Made by a program: the position numbers and the translations under genes. Positions 23,160 through 36,180 of a stretch of 64,000 bases of DNA are shown here, one piece after another. The number at the start of each line of letters is the position of its first letter. Positions within the stretch are counted from its first letter, which is position 1. Under the pieces are notes generated by a model. It worked only from the letters and a program-made list of their open reading frames with translations, did no database searches and had not been told where the DNA came from. The stretch is taken from NCBI GenBank assembly GCA_965153455.1, contig OZ234497.1:2790001-2854000 (forward strand). The letters run 5' to 3'. The stretch is from Sphagnum compactum. Lineage: Eukaryota; Bryophyta; Sphagnopsida; Sphagnales.

Positions 23160-24515
23160 CTATGGAGATGCAGCCAAACAGGGTTGGAATGAGACACCTG
23201 CATAGTCACTCAGACTAGGGTGGATTGGATCTTTGGATGACCAGTGAAATGTCCTGAGCTCCGTGTTGTATACCAACACCCAAGAGTAGTCTATGTTGCT
23301 TGTGAAGCAAATGAGATTGTTGCTGCTTCCAATAGCATTCAAGCGAAAGGGATTGTAATTGGGGCATCGACCAGCTCCCACAAGTGAAGAAACTCTTCTC
23401 ACCTTGAACTCATTCGGAAACTGAGAAGGAAGAGTTTCATAGAGTACCAATTTCATCATCTCACGACAATCTTCCTCCTCCTTCTCCTGGTTGTTTATCA
23501 CTACTTCCCATATCCTGTGACAATCCTTCACAATCCCTATCATGAAGAGACGACCTCCTCCACATTCCACCAAAGATGGATACTCGAAGTAGTGAGGAGA
23601 AACAGATTGAAGCTCCTTCCAAACACATTGCTCGATGTTGTAGGCAAAAAGCTCACAAAACGGCCTCATTCTATCCATCAGAAAAAACCAGCCGTTGCAA
23701 AACACCATGGGTGATTTACCGAAGTGCATGGAGGGTTTCGGGAGGACTCCTGGCGTCCATTTCTTGGTGCGAGAGTCGTAGACGCGCACATCGCGTATCG
23801 AGTTGCTTCCTCCGATTGAAGAAGAGAAGGCTCCTCCTCCGACAAAAGACGATGCGGCGGCGTTCATAGTGAGGATCTTGTAAGCCGATGTAGTCTCGTC
23901 GTACGCCATTCCGAAGTGATCGACCATCTGCTCGGGATGCGGAGGCAGATGCTCCCACTTCTTCGTCACGGGGTTGCACACGTACAAATCCGTGGAAGTG
24001 AGCTCCCCCCAGCGAAATCCGTAACACAGCAAGCCTCTGGAGGAAGCCAGCACTTGGAGGTCTGGATCAGGGAGGCAAGAGACGCTCAGCAACTTCCAGG
24101 AGCAGGAATTGACGTCGTAGGACAGGAATCTGCGCTTCCCCGTGCATACGATGAACCACGGCTTCTGCTGCTGCTCCCGGGAGGAGGAGCAGGAGAACAT
24201 GGCGTGCAGCTTCGCGAAGCTGGTGGATCTCGTTTCCTCACTCCACTTCTTGCACACACAACGCATCCTGATCACATCCTTGAGCGGCAGAAATGCCAGC
24301 ACCCTCTCGACCAGCTGAACCGGCAAACCTCCCCATATCGATGTTCCTTCTTCCTCTTTTTGTTGTTGTTCTTCTTCTACTTGGTCTTCTTCTTCTTCGT
24401 CCTCCCTTTTAGCTGCTGGACCTCTCTCATCGTCCTGACCACTTCTGCAACATATGCTCGAAACCATGATCGGATGCAGAAGAAACAACAACAACAAACA
24501 CAAGCTACTAAGCAA
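23160..24515 (-). CDS. F-box protein (substrate adaptor of an SCF ubiquitin ligase), single exon
   Basis: Intact ORF of 451 codons. The first 16 residues (MLSSLCLLLLFLLHPI) look like translated leader. Met17 at 24467 is the likelier start, giving 435 residues. An acidic, Gln-rich region precedes the F-box at residues 61-105 of the full ORF (LPVQLVERVLAFLPLKDVIRMRCVCKKW), which would bind SKP1/ASK. The C-terminal part has Kelch-like or F-box-associated repeats: RGLLCYG, LYVCNPVTKKWEHLPP, VRVYDSRTKKWTPG, GRLFMIGIV and VLVYNTELRTFHW. This layout is that of the large plant family of F-box/Kelch-like proteins. The target cannot be told. The single exon is normal for the family. CAA-rich sequence precedes the gene. 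Confidence 0.88.
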   Translation of the reverse strand: MLSSLCLLLLFLLHPIMVSSICCRSGQDDERGPAAKREDEEEEDQVEEEQQQKEEEGTSIWGGLPVQLVERVLAFLPLKDVIRMRCVCKKWSEETRSTSFAKLHAMFSCSSSREQQQKPWFIVCTGKRRFLSYDVNSCSWKLLSVSCLPDPDLQVLASSRGLLCYGFRWGELTSTDLYVCNPVTKKWEHLPPHPEQMVDHFGMAYDETTSAYKILTMNAAASSFVGGGAFSSSIGGSNSIRDVRVYDSRTKKWTPGVLPKPSMHFGKSPMVFCNGWFFLMDRMRPFCELFAYNIEQCVWKELQSVSPHYFEYPSLVECGGGRLFMIGIVKDCHRIWEVVINNQEKEEEDCREMMKLVLYETLPSQFPNEFKVRRVSSLVGAGRCPNYNPFRLNAIGSSNNLICFTSNIDYSWVLVYNTELRTFHWSSKDPIHPSLSDYAGVSFQPCLAASP

Positions 24516-24519
24516 AATT

Positions 24520-24780
24520 CACCAGCAGCAACAAATGTAAGCTACTGCACAAAAACTCACCAACAACAGCAACAGTAGCAGCAGCAACAACAACACAAAC
24601 AAATGAGCCAACGACAAGAAACACAAGCTAATACACAAAAATTCAGCAACAGCAACAAATACAAGCTACTACACAAAACTCAGCAACATTAACAACAACA
24701 ACAAATGGAAAAACAATAAGAAGCTACAACACAAAACTCGGCAACAGCAACAACAACATAAACAAATGGAACAAGGCAGA
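24520..24780. repeat. CAA/CAG-rich low-complexity tract
   Basis: Repeated CAACAACA and CAGCAACA with AAGCTACTACACAAAACTC interspersed about every 50-70 bp (near 24539, 24627, 24663 and 24721). It lies in the 5' region of the minus-strand F-box gene and on that strand reads as TTG repeats. Confidence 0.7.
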
Positions 24781-24859
24781 AAAATCAGAGTTTTGAGATT
24801 CTTGCAAGGAAAGAATGGGCTCCAAGCTTCTCACTTTTAGTTCTTCATCCAAACCAATT

Positions 24860-25200
24860 GACACCCAAAGTTGCTCCAAATTTTTTATCACAATCTTCTT
24901 CAACTGACACCAAAAATTTGCTCCAAAATTGATCACAATCTTTTCAACTAGGTATCACAATTTTTCTCTAAAATTTTTTATCACAATCTTCAACTGACAC
25001 AAAATTGCTCCAAAAAACTTATCACAATCTTTGATTGAGTCCAAAATTTGCTCCAAAAAATTCTCACAATCTTCAACTGACACAAAATTGCTCCAAAAAT
25101 TTGTCTCAATCTTCAACTGACACCAAAATTTGCTCCAAACATTTTTTTAATCACAATCTTCTTCAACTCACACCAAAATTGCTCCAAAATTTTGTAGCCA
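24860..25200. repeat. Degenerate tandem repeat of about 40-47 bp
   Basis: Seven or more copies of a unit like ATTTGCTCCAAAA..CACAATCTTCAACTGACACC, recurring near 24872, 24911, 25007, 25047, 25088, 25130 and 25178. The open frame at 25035-25475 is a product of this repeat. Confidence 0.75.
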
Positions 25201-25485
25201 CAAGTTTGCTCAAAACTATATCCAACCCATTTTGCAGCTCTGTTTCAAAACCTTCTTCCACTACTAATACACAACAACAACACCCACTCACCCACCCACC
25301 CAAACCAAACCAAACCAAACCACACACAAGAAACAAAAATTCACCCAAAACAGAAGACAAACACAAGAACAAAATTTCACTGATCTTGCTTAGCAGTTGC
25401 AACAAAAGGGAAATTTTCCAAAAACTAGGTTGGCCTTTGAATGGGAAGATTTTGTTTACATTTGTTTGTAATTAGAGCATCTCCA

Positions 25486-25501
25486 CACACACACACACAC
25501 A

Positions 25502-25535
<34 letters not shown>
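25486..25535 (+). repeat. Compound (AC)n(TC)n microsatellite
   Basis: About nine AC units pass directly into about 16 TC units. A pure (AT)n run lies at about 25917-25943. Confidence 0.9.
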
Positions 25536-25536
<1 letters not shown>

Positions 25537-25539
25537 GTG

Positions 25540-25915
25540 TTTAGCTCATCCAACTTAGGTAACACTTGTTACCAATTATTCTCCCCATCTCCACCAAAAA
25601 GCATGAAAGGGTGAACAAAGTATAAAGTCAGACACTATTTATATATCACCACCTGGGCCCATTGATTTTTTTGAAACCCTATTTGTATAGGGACAAGGGT
25701 TATAGTATTAGTGTATTACTATACAAAGTGTGTGTTGAATAGGCTTGTGTGTTAGGTGTTATGGCCAATGAAATTGCTGAATTGGGTGGTCTGAATGTTT
25801 TTTTTGCTTGAGTTGTCTTGACTTGACTTGACTTGAGTGAAGTAACAGTTAAATGTGTAATAGGGTTTGGTAGGTTTGTGAAAATTTGAAAGGACCAATA
25901 AAAATGGTGAAAAGT

Positions 25916-25950
<35 letters not shown>

Positions 25951-28900
25951 CAATGTTCAGCATTATAGGGTTGTGTGTGGGCCCGAACATGTTTTGCCAA
26001 GTCAATGGGATAGCTGGATTTGGTTATCTCAATTTCTTTTCTTAGTTATCTTGAGTCAAGAAACAATAGCCATTTGTAGACAAGGTTTTTGTTGTGCACT
26101 TTTTTTCAATTTTGTAATGTTGCTCAAGTGTCAAACCGCATCATTTGCAAATTTGCTCAAATTTGAATTTCAATTCAACATAATTTTTTAGAATTAGTAT
26201 CGATACCTAGTCAAGAATATGGAAGGATATTGGTTTCTTTTCAGCTTTTTTTTGCATATTAATATGTAACCAAATTTGACTAAATTATTTTCTAAATGAT
26301 CGCCATGTTGATCTTTTGCAAAATGTTTATTACATCCAAAATAGTGTGCAAATTATTTCACCTACCCATCCATTAACATGAAATATTGAACCTTGTGTAC
26401 ACTAAGGATTAGTCAAATGCCATTGCATACACCAATGGTTTTGACATGCCGATAAATTCAAAGACATTTCATTAGGACCCTTTTCTACCTTGATTCGGGT
26501 TTTTGAGCTGTAAGTGATGACATCTCATTCATCTTATTTCTTGAAAGATGATGTTGTTCGAGAAATGCAAAGACAAACCATAAAATAAAATAAAATACCT
26601 CTTTTTAGAAAAACTTGGCATAACATAATATTACATGATATCAACAGACTCATTCATCAATCAATCACTCACACAAAAGAACTCATTCAACAAGCCAGGG
26701 TAAACCAACACCCATGTTAGTAGTACCTTCACCTGTTTGAGTGAGGTCTCTTAGTGGCCATATTATGCCCCAAAAATGTTAGATTTGAACTTGGAGACCT
26801 TTATTTAGGATATTTGTATGTTTTAGAAATAATTTGAATAAAAATTGAGATTTTTACCATGGTACCAACATGGGTGTTGGTTCCTCCATCGCTCATGCAA
26901 ACTACTTATTGATACATGGAGTTGCATTTCACTCTAAACAATCATATAGTAGAAAGCGTATTTGTAAAGTATCATACAACTTTACATTGTGAATATCCAT
27001 ATTGACATATTTAAGGTTTCATGAGATGAGCAAACTCTAAATTTTAGTACATTGCGCATTGCATGTGTGATGGGTTGTTGCTCATGCTCATGGCAAGTTC
27101 AAACCAAGAACCCTTAAACTAGAAAAATGTTCCATGAAGTTCCTCAAAAAGTGAACCCACAATTCACAATATCCCCAAAAATGTGAGACCAAGTTCATAC
27201 ACTAGACTAGTCCCCTTTCTTGTAGTCTCTTGCTTACAAGGGAAAGCCAACAACAAATTGCAAACGTAGTACCATGGTAGCAGCTTCCACACTAATCATA
27301 CAATTTTTTCAGAAACTTAGGTTGCAATTTTCAAAAAAAAATATGGCCTTTCAAAGAACAAATGTTTTTTTGAAGGGAAATAATGAACATTATTAATTAG
27401 AAATAAATTATTTTGTAACATGAAATAAATTATTTTGTAACATTTTAGTCTTTGACATGGGTTTAATACTTGCCATGCTACTAGGGTAAGTTTTTTTTTA
27501 CGACAATGCCATTGCTTTATGCTGTGTATATTTCATGACATTCGTCTTGTGGTAGTCATGATGGGACAGAGATAAAGTTTACATATGTTATGACATAAAG
27601 TAGGAAAGATTGGTGAAGTTTGTTGGTTGGACTTGCTTTTTGTTTTGTACAACACTGAAGAAGAAAGAAGGTGCCAAAGTTCCAACCACCTCCCCACCAA
27701 TCCCATTGAAATATCTAGAAATTTAGACTTGTAGCAATAATCTAGTGGTTGGGACCACTGTGGGTTGATTATTGATTTTATTTTATTTTATTTTATTTTA
27801 TGTTTTGAGAATTGACATGGCAAGGTTTTTTTCCCTTTTAAAAATGGCATAACACAGGCTATCAATAACATAATTTCTAAAATTTCTATGCATGTTATCA
27901 ATTTCCCATCCAAAGTCATACGCCCCATTCCAATTACACAGGTTTTTATTTATTTATTTATTTTATTTATTTTATTTAAATTTTTTTACCCACAATACCC
28001 ACATGTTATGCATAAGGGTCAGTTCAAATACTTACCTTGATAACCACCTTGTATCATGCCCATGTAGGGTAGATTTTAGGGTCTTAGGGTCTAGCCTTAG
28101 AATACATGGTGGTATTACCACATGTCGTAAAAACAAGTTTAAGGATTGATAACTTACCTAGATGAAATTACAATCATCTGAGTAAATTATTTAAATATTC
28201 AATAACCAACCCCTAAAGGTCTTGTTGATTCTTCGGATGCTACCTACCAGGCAAGTAAGCTTTCAAACCAATTTTCACAAAATTTGAAAATCAACAAATA
28301 AATTATTAATAACATTATTGATAACTAAGTCATGTTTCAATAACCGGCCAACTTTGGTTGGGACATCTCACAATTTCCCATAGGTTGTTGGGAGTTTGAT
28401 TTTCAAGGTTTCAATGGATGACACTAGTTTTTTCCCTTTTTTCCGTCCGGCCAAACCCTTTTGAGAATTATTTAAGGCCCAAGCTAGTCACCAATTGTAT
28501 GATATGTTTTTCGATACAATTGATGCTCAAAATAATATCAACACGAAGCTTGCGGAGTGACTAAAATATCAATTAAGTTGTTAAGTCATGTGATCAAAGG
28601 ATTAAGCACAAGAATTATTTCCAACTACTATCTAATTATTTTGATAATTATTCAACTTACAAAAATATTGACATTAAAATCAAAGTTTTGAAACAACCTT
28701 TGGCATTGGATTGAAATTTTGGAATTGTAACTAACTAACTTGTATCCATAGTGGGGAAGATTATCTGTTCACGAACCATCTAAAATAAATGTGCACAATG
28801 AATTACTTCTACATAATGATCTAATATTATGAGAAAGATACTTGACTTCACAGCTTGCTCCTCTTGGTCACATTCTCAACTTTGAAATGAAAGTAAGGAA

Positions 28901-29840
28901 CTCACGAACGCATATAGCTTGTGACATTTCAATGTTCTATACAACCAAGCACATTCAATCAATGTGGTTGTAAAGCATACAAGAAATTTGGCTATCTTCA
29001 TGAACTCAAATGCATGTGTTTATCTAAGTGTTTCAAACCAACTCGACACCTAATTTGTCATACATACACAAAAAACACTTGTTCGCCTCATCAATGTCAT
29101 TTTTTGTGAACAAAAAATACCATAATATTGACTTTAACTTGGGCAATTTGAGAGGATACAAGTGTAGTAGTTTTGGTGCATTCACAAGGGTAGTCATGCA
29201 TTGTTGCATAATGTTTGCCTGATTTAGATTGCATGATCATGCATTAAAACTAGTTCGCTTCGTGCATTGCATGTTCATTGCTTTATCATTATGACCATAT
29301 AATTTCATGTATTTTAACGCACATGGATAGAAAGTTTTTTTTACTTCATTAAAAGTTCATAAGATGTGTTCATTTAGTTCATTTGGATCTCTAGTAATTG
29401 TAAGTGCTTAGTACTATCTCTCTTTAGTTCTTATAGAAGAGTTGAACTACAATAAATGTATGTAAAAGTGGTATGCTCACTTGTAAACTTCAAAAATTTG
29501 ATCTATATGTGATCTAGCTCAAAAACTTCAAATAGGAATTACAAGAATATGGTTTCATATATTTCTATGGACAATTAGTTATTGATAAAAACTTTTTAAA
29601 TTAAAATGGACCTTAATAAGAGCAACTTTCTCTCTTGTTCTCTTGAGCTTTCTCTTTCACTTGTTCACACCCTCACAAAGTTTACATATTTATGTGCATA
29701 TATATTTTTTACATGAATGACAACCTAGAGACATTTACTCCTTGTTACATAAAATATTTTCCAACCCATAAGAATAAGGATGAAGAAAGATATGATTATT
29801 AACCTGAACTAAAAGCCAAGGCACAAGGGCATTGTAACAC
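25540..29840. other. AT-rich intergenic DNA
   Basis: No conserved coding sequence seen. It holds (TTTTA)n near 27778-27800, (TTTA)n near 27945-27980 and an inverted pair at 26703-26726 and 26864-26884 (ACCAACACCCATGTT / AACATGGGTGTTGGT) about 140 bp apart, possibly the ends of an old MITE. Old transposon debris is likely. Confidence 0.4.
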
Positions 29841-29844
29841 AAAA

Positions 29845-30298
29845 TATGTGACCACAAACCTCATTATTATTTTTTCACAACTTTGATCAAAATATAGCTT
29901 TGGGGTATTGCAATGGCATGATAACCCAATTTTTTAAAAAAACCCTTTGAGATGTAACCAACCATATGTGAATGAAATGGCATCAAATTTGGTTTTGAAA
30001 AATGAGGTATTGCACTATTGCAATACCCCAAAATGTGACCTCAAACCCCATCACTTTATTTTTTGAAACTTTATGGAATTCGACTTTGGAGGTTTATTTT
30101 ATTGTGATAACACAATTTCTTAATTTATTTTTTTATTACTTTGAGATGAAACCAACTAATTCCATATAGACATTAAAATTGGTTTGGAAAATATCGTAAA
30201 GTGGGGTATTGTGGTGTTGCAATATAACAAGATGTGACCTCAAACACCCACCATTATTTTTTTAAAGCCTTGTCAAACATAAAGGGGCCTAATTGCGG
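29845..30298. repeat. Tandem repeat of about 190 bp next to the LTR
   Basis: TGTGACC.CAAAC.CC recurs at 29847, 30034 and 30233 (spacing 187 and 199). Each is followed by CATTATTTTTT.AAACTT, a GAGATG.AACCAAC motif and GGGGTATTGCAAT. About two and a half copies end against the 5' boundary of the LTR at 30300. Confidence 0.65.
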
Positions 30299-30299
30299 T

Positions 30300-31812
30300 T
30301 GTTAAGTGGTTGTGATTGGTCCTATAATTAAGTACATATTAATTATGTTTAATCTATCTTAATTAGGTTAATCTAATTTATTGTGTAGTTTAACTATGAA
30401 CCAATTCCAGTGTGAACAAGTTCAAATTAGTTTGTGGATTGGGTATAAAACCCAAGTTTTTTCTGATTTCAAATCCCTTTTTGGTGATCAAAAGAACTCA
30501 CTTACAACAATGCATGAATCCAAGCCCAAAACATAGAAACAACAACATGAACACCATGTACCATGAAAAGTTGCATAAACACATAAAAACTTACAAAGCA
30601 TAAACACCATATATTCTAAGTTTGAGTATGGTGTACCATTCGAGATTTTATTTGTTATGTGTTGTATGTGTCTGTTAACGAATAGAAATCCTTAAACTAA
30701 TTAGTTCCATAAGCTTTTTAGTGAATATTAGTTGCTCATGGTAGACTTACCGTCCCTTACCCAAGGGGTGAAGCTAGTGGGATCAAGTAGCTCAGGTTAG
30801 TGAGTGGTTGGGGTAATCCACCTAATCATCTAGAAGATTTCTAAGAAAGGATTAGGATAAAGGCCCTATATTCTAGGGGTCAATGTGGGCTTTGTGTGTG
30901 GTATGTGGGAAATAAAGGTTAAAGGAAGTAGGGGAGGATAAGGGGTTTCATGAGGAGTTGTTTTTTGAGGTATGGAGAACTCTCCTTTAAAGAATGATGG
31001 GAGGAATGGAAAAAGATGTATGTACTTTGTGCGTGATTTTAATGGAAGATAGTTGAAGGACTCAAGTCTCTTATGTTGCATTATTATTACATCAAGTGTG
31101 GGAGGTAGAGCAGGTTATGTTATGTAAGTAGGATGCTTCCTTGAGTTAGTATCTTTGCATTTCTCTAGGAAAAAAAGTAATGGATTAACCACTGGGTAGT
31201 TTTTGGAGCACTAAGTTACTAACTGCCATAAGAAGGTGACATCTAATCCTTAGTGGTGGAAATTAGAGGGAGAACATATTGGCGAGTTACCTCCTGTAGG
31301 TTAGAAGGCATTGTTGTAAGCAATAGGTAGGAGCTCAGTGGGAAGATAATTAATTGTAAATAGTACAAAACAGGAGGGAATTTTCGAAGGTTGTAGGTGG
31401 TAGGCAAAGCCACAAGGGGACTTGCAAGCATGGGAGAAAAGGGAAAGTAGTGGTGGACTAAAGGTTTGCAGACCCCCTAGGCAATATCTTGGGGCATTGA
31501 AAGTACTATAGAATCAAAGACAATAACTATTCCTAGGTTCTCCCTTTCTTTCCATATTGTTCCCCTCCTTGCATTTTACTCTCTACTCCTTGGATTAGAT
31601 TACTTATAGGAAAGTAGGTCTAGTCTTAGACAATAAATTCTTATTTTCCTTATTTTCATGGTATGACCTTTTGCTTGCTACTCGAGTAGTTATAATAAAG
31701 TAAGCTAGGGAAAGTTTTTCTTTTTGTGGAATAATAAAATGTTAACCTTACCCCCTGGTCTTACCCCTTAAAAGGTGGTAATGATCAAGGGCCGCAATTT
31801 CACCCCTTAACA
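30300..31812 (+). repeat. 5' LTR of a Ty3/Gypsy-type retrotransposon
   Basis: The 1513-bp segment begins TGTTAAG and ends CTTAACA, a perfect 7-bp inverted repeat with canonical TG..CA ends. A tRNA-primer-like site follows after two bases. A TATA-like GGGTATAAAA at about 30440 could be the element's promoter. The matching 3' LTR is not visible downstream in this window. Boundaries were found by eye from the terminal repeat and the adjacent PBS. Confidence 0.65.
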
Positions 31813-31814
31813 TT

Positions 31815-31836
31815 TGGTGACCAACCCGTGGATCGA
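31815..31836 (+). promoter_or_regulatory. Primer-binding site (candidate)
   Basis: Begins TGG, the complement of a tRNA 3' CCA. Its complement continues through a T-arm-like stretch (TTCGATCC on the opposite strand). This is what a minus-strand primer site looks like directly after a 5' LTR. The tRNA species is not determined. Confidence 0.5.
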
Positions 31837-34800
31837 ATTTGAAATATTTTTGGAATAATAAAACTAGTGTTGGATGAGTGAAAATGAATTTTTAGGTTTT
31901 TGAAAGTATGTAGGGGAGGGGCTTACTGTTGGCAGATAAAGTAGTACAACCCTAGAAAGTGGGGAATTTGTAGAATATTACTAAAAGAGTATTGGAGAAG
32001 GGGGTATCTAAGGGAAACTGGATTTGGAGTAAAGAGTGGAAGGTACTATTGCCTAGGGGAGGTAGAAAAAAGACTTAGGACTTAATACCCAACCAAAAAC
32101 CGTAAGATAAACATTAACTCCACATTCTTCAGTTTTATTACAAAAGTTCATTAAAAAAGAGGGTAACTACTATTAGACAACTAATAAGAGAAGTAATTGT
32201 GTCATATTTTCACAAAGAACCTAAAGTGTTTTTTAGTCATGAGCCGTGCAGTAACAAGAGGATATATAAGAAAAAAATGGAACAAATCTTGGAAAAGGAA
32301 TTACAAACATTGAGTGTCGGCTATCTGGAAAGGACAACAAAAGAAGTGCTATAATCATGGACAATAGTTGTGGACATTTCCATATATGTTATAAAAATGA
32401 AAAGACCTTTAGAGGACCAAGAGATAAATGTTGCTTATTGGTATCGCTCACAATGGAAGGATATAAGGTCAAGGGAAATTTTTTTTGACAAATAAGCAAA
32501 TGGAGATAAAAAAAACTTTAATTGGAAAACAAGCACAAAAAATGATAGGGGGAGGACGAGGTGGGTTTTACCCTCAAAAGGACCTATTACATGGCTACTC
32601 TCAAGGGCAAGTGGCGTAGACAATAGCAAAGCAAAAATAGACCAAACCCCTAAGATTTCAAGATGAAGAAATAGAGGAGGAAACGGTATTTACATTAGGG
32701 GGTAGACGTGGAAGGTTACAAGAAGGGTACTAGAAGGTAACTTGGAACTTGCACTTCATGAGACCCCACATTATGATGACTACCATGGAAGTCCCATTCA
32801 TAGTTGCTTTTGAGGTGGAGGTAGTAAAATCAAATTCAAAATATGAAAGGAGGTAGGCTTCGAGGAAGCTCGAAAAACTTAAATGACCATATAGGGGCAA
32901 GAGTTCAAAAGTGGTGGAACTACCTTCCCTAGGACTTTCAGATGAAGGAATAGCCATTGCTTACCCTCATAGAAATACATCTAGCATTTTGCACATGTCC
33001 CAACCCTCTCAGTTCATAGGGAGTGTTTGGAACAAAAGGGGGGACAGTTACTACCACCACAAAAAAAGGAAGAATATTTGAACTGAAGCCCACCATCATG
33101 GTGCAAACTGTGTAGGGAGGTAGGCCACTAAACAATAAGATGTCACTACTATTTTTCAATTTTGGATGACAGAAAGGTATTTAACCCAAAAAACCGAACC
33201 AATGATTATGGAGAAAACATGGACATGAGTTACACTAGATTGACAAAGAAGAAAAAACGAAAGATGGTAGAAACACCCGTTTTGGAATACCAAATGAAGC
33301 AACCCAAACCAAAGAAAAAACCGCATGAGGTAACTCCTCCAACCTTCTAAGTGTTGTGGGTTGGTCTACTTTCTACCGTTGGGGGTTTTAGGATGGGGGC
33401 CCCATATGTATGGAATGGGTTTAGCCATGTACCTTGTAATGACAGGATTTCATCTAGCCATACTTCAAGTAATTGCCCTACCTTCAAGGCCTAATAAAAA
33501 GGCAACAACAATGGATAAGGTAGATTTCAACACAGCTAGACCAAGGTAATAGGTAAAAGGAGGACACGCGACCGTCCACCTCCCATGGGACTAGTTGATA
33601 AGCCCCTTTGAAAAGGCAATCCAGAAGGCACTCTTTTGCAAGGGGTAAGAGGGGAGATCCACATAAAGGTTCTTCTAGTTTTTCATCAGATTCATATGAA
33701 GGAGAGGATGGTAAGAATGGCCAACCTCCCCTCCCACTAGTACCTCCAAGATGGGGAGGAATATCACCCAATAGGAATCCATATTTTCATGGTATCCTAC
33801 CATGCTACCCATGATGGTAACAACTAGAAATTATGATGGGGGGAAGGAAGCTCTTAAATTATCCAAAATATACTAAAAATTCAAACCCAAACGCACATGT
33901 GCGTGTGTTTAAACAAGTAATAAAAATCAATGGTGTTACTCATGAAGGTACAAAAATTACGTATTTCCAATGGATGTTGCAGGACATGACTTCAACTTGG
34001 GGTGACAATTTTGGGAATAGCCACCATAATTTTACCTTTAGCAAGTTTGCCCAAATGTTATGTAAAAGGTACCGCAAGGTTTAGACGGATGAACAAATCT
34101 ACATAACTTTGAGAATCATCAAACATAATTTGAACGAGAGGGTAGAAGAATATTACAAGCGAATTCTCAACTTGGTAATCTCTTTCCAACACTCGACAGA
34201 TGATCATCTACTAATGCATTTTTTAAGGTAGGACTACTATCCTACCTTCGGGTGGCTATTGTTGACATGGAGAGGGGAACTTTGATTCAACATTTGGAGG
34301 CAGCAATCATCTATGAGGAAAGCTCTACAGATGCTGATGGTAAAAGGGTCATACTGGACATATACTCAATGATGAAGGGTGAAAAGAAAAAGATAGAGAA
34401 ACCCCTAGCCAATGCCAATAAATTAGGGGAGAAGGAGTGCCAATATTGTAAGAAATCTAACCACCAAAAAGAAAAGTGCTTTTGGAAACCTAATAACCCA
34501 GAGAACAAATTAAAGGAAAAATAGGAAGTAGCAATTATGAAGTGGTAGCACATCAGCCCAAACATAGTAATTGGAGGAGAGGAAAAACATAGGGAGGTAC
34601 TATTGTCAATAACACCTTTACATGCCATACTTGTGGGCAACCACAACATGTTTCCATTAATCGCCTGTGGAAGGAGGAGATCCAAAAAATGGTAAGGAAG
34701 AAGACACATGACCAAAAAATGAATGGAGGGGCCTAGTGAGAAGAAAAATGAAGAGGCCACTGTCAATATGGTGATGGCTATCACAACCAGGAGTAAGGCA

Positions 34801-36180
34801 TTTGAGGAGGTAGGCTCCAGGAGAAAAAACCTTTCAAAAGGAAGAAATCGGGCAAGATTAACAAGAAGAAGGGAAGTTCAGGCAATTGATGGTAGAAATT
34901 GTCCAAGAGTTACAAAAGGATGAAAAAATAAAAGAAGTACAAGAGAAGGTAGCTATTGTCCTAGACCCATTTTGGTCCACTAATTGTGTGAGGTTACCAT
35001 TTCTATGGAGCATTTAGAGGTACTGAGAACCCCCATTTTTTTGGAAGTTGGGGAGGAAGTGGGACAACAAATATTAGACAACAAAATTACTGTCACCATT
35101 GGTCAATTATTGAAGCTAGCACTTGATCTCAATATGTACTTGACAATAGCTAATAAGTAGTCTGCTCCCAATGAGGGTAATACTTCCAAGGTCACAATCA
35201 CTCTTGCCACCACAACTGTAGACCATTAAATGGCACTAATAGTAGTACATGTTGAAAAAAATGGTAGATGATGTGCTTTTGGATGGAAGGTTAGAGGTGA
35301 ATGTTATAATAGATGGATTAAGGTGAAAATTAGGGTTATCCTCACCTTAGCCAACTCCATTCAACTTACAGATGGTTGATTTTTCATTCAACAAACCCTT
35401 GGGGATTATTCCCAATATCATGATTATAATCCATGGCATACCGTACATAGTTACTCTCATGGTGATGAACAACAAGGAATTAAACCTTACATATTCCATG
35501 ATACAATGACACCCATGGTTACTGAATGTTAAGGTAATCCATGATTGGGGGACCAATATGGTCACCATAGAAGGTAATGGGACTATCAAGACAATTTCTA
35601 TTTCCAAGTACTTGAGTGGGAATATTAGAAGGCCACATGTAGTAGTCAACTACAACTTCATAGAGGGGGTAGCAAATGAGGAAAAGGAGATTTTGCTTTC
35701 ATATGAGCCATATTTATTCTCCATAGGGGATGACTACCCTCCTTGATCAGGCAGTGTTTGAGCCACATATCAAGTTTCACCATGAACTTAAGAACAATAG
35801 TGGTGGATGAGACCCCTGCCATGCAAAAAACAAATACTCTTAAAATTATTGAATGGACTATATCCTAGGACATTCATATTCGAAAAATGAACATGGGGAT
35901 AATAAAAGACCCAAAATACCTCAAGTTAAACGTTGACCTAGAAGGGATAGTAGTTGCAACAACATAAGGTTTATTGCAATAATTTATAGATGGGTTCGCG
36001 TGGAATTACAAGGAACTCAAAGGAATCCCATTTATAGAACACAAAATTGAATTCAACACTACCGTTCCCCCTTCACATTAAACGCGCTACTGCATGAATC
36101 CAAACTATGCAATGGCCATCAAACAAAACTTTGACACATTGTTGGTGATTGGCTTCATCAAGCCAATGGAACATAAATTT
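31837..36180 (+). mobile_element. Decayed Ty3/Gypsy internal region: gag, protease and start of RT
   Basis: Pieces in order on the plus strand are as follows. A gag core at about 33850-34085 contains GTKITYFQWMLQDMTSTW and FAQMLCKRY. A CCHC zinc knuckle near 34437-34480 reads CQYCKKSNHQKEKC. A retropepsin region at about 35240-35600 has LLDGRLEVNVI where an active enzyme has D-S/T-G, then HPWLLNVKVIHDWG. The pre-RT and RT start at about 35980-36180 hold FAWNYKELKGIP, MNPNYAMAIKQNF and VIGFIKPMEHKF. Stops and frameshifts break every domain. Homology ends abruptly within the first part of RT, where the AT-rich repeat field begins. No RNase H, integrase or 3' LTR is seen. Confidence 0.75.

Noticed and set aside
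24467-24515. Signal peptide on the F-box protein (LCLLLLFLLHP)
   Set aside because: F-box proteins act in the cytosol or nucleus. A later Met17 start removes the hydrophobic stretch, which is more likely leader sequence.
31801-31840. A tRNA gene near the LTR end
   Set aside because: Only a 3'-half complement is present, with no cloverleaf. It fits a primer-binding site.
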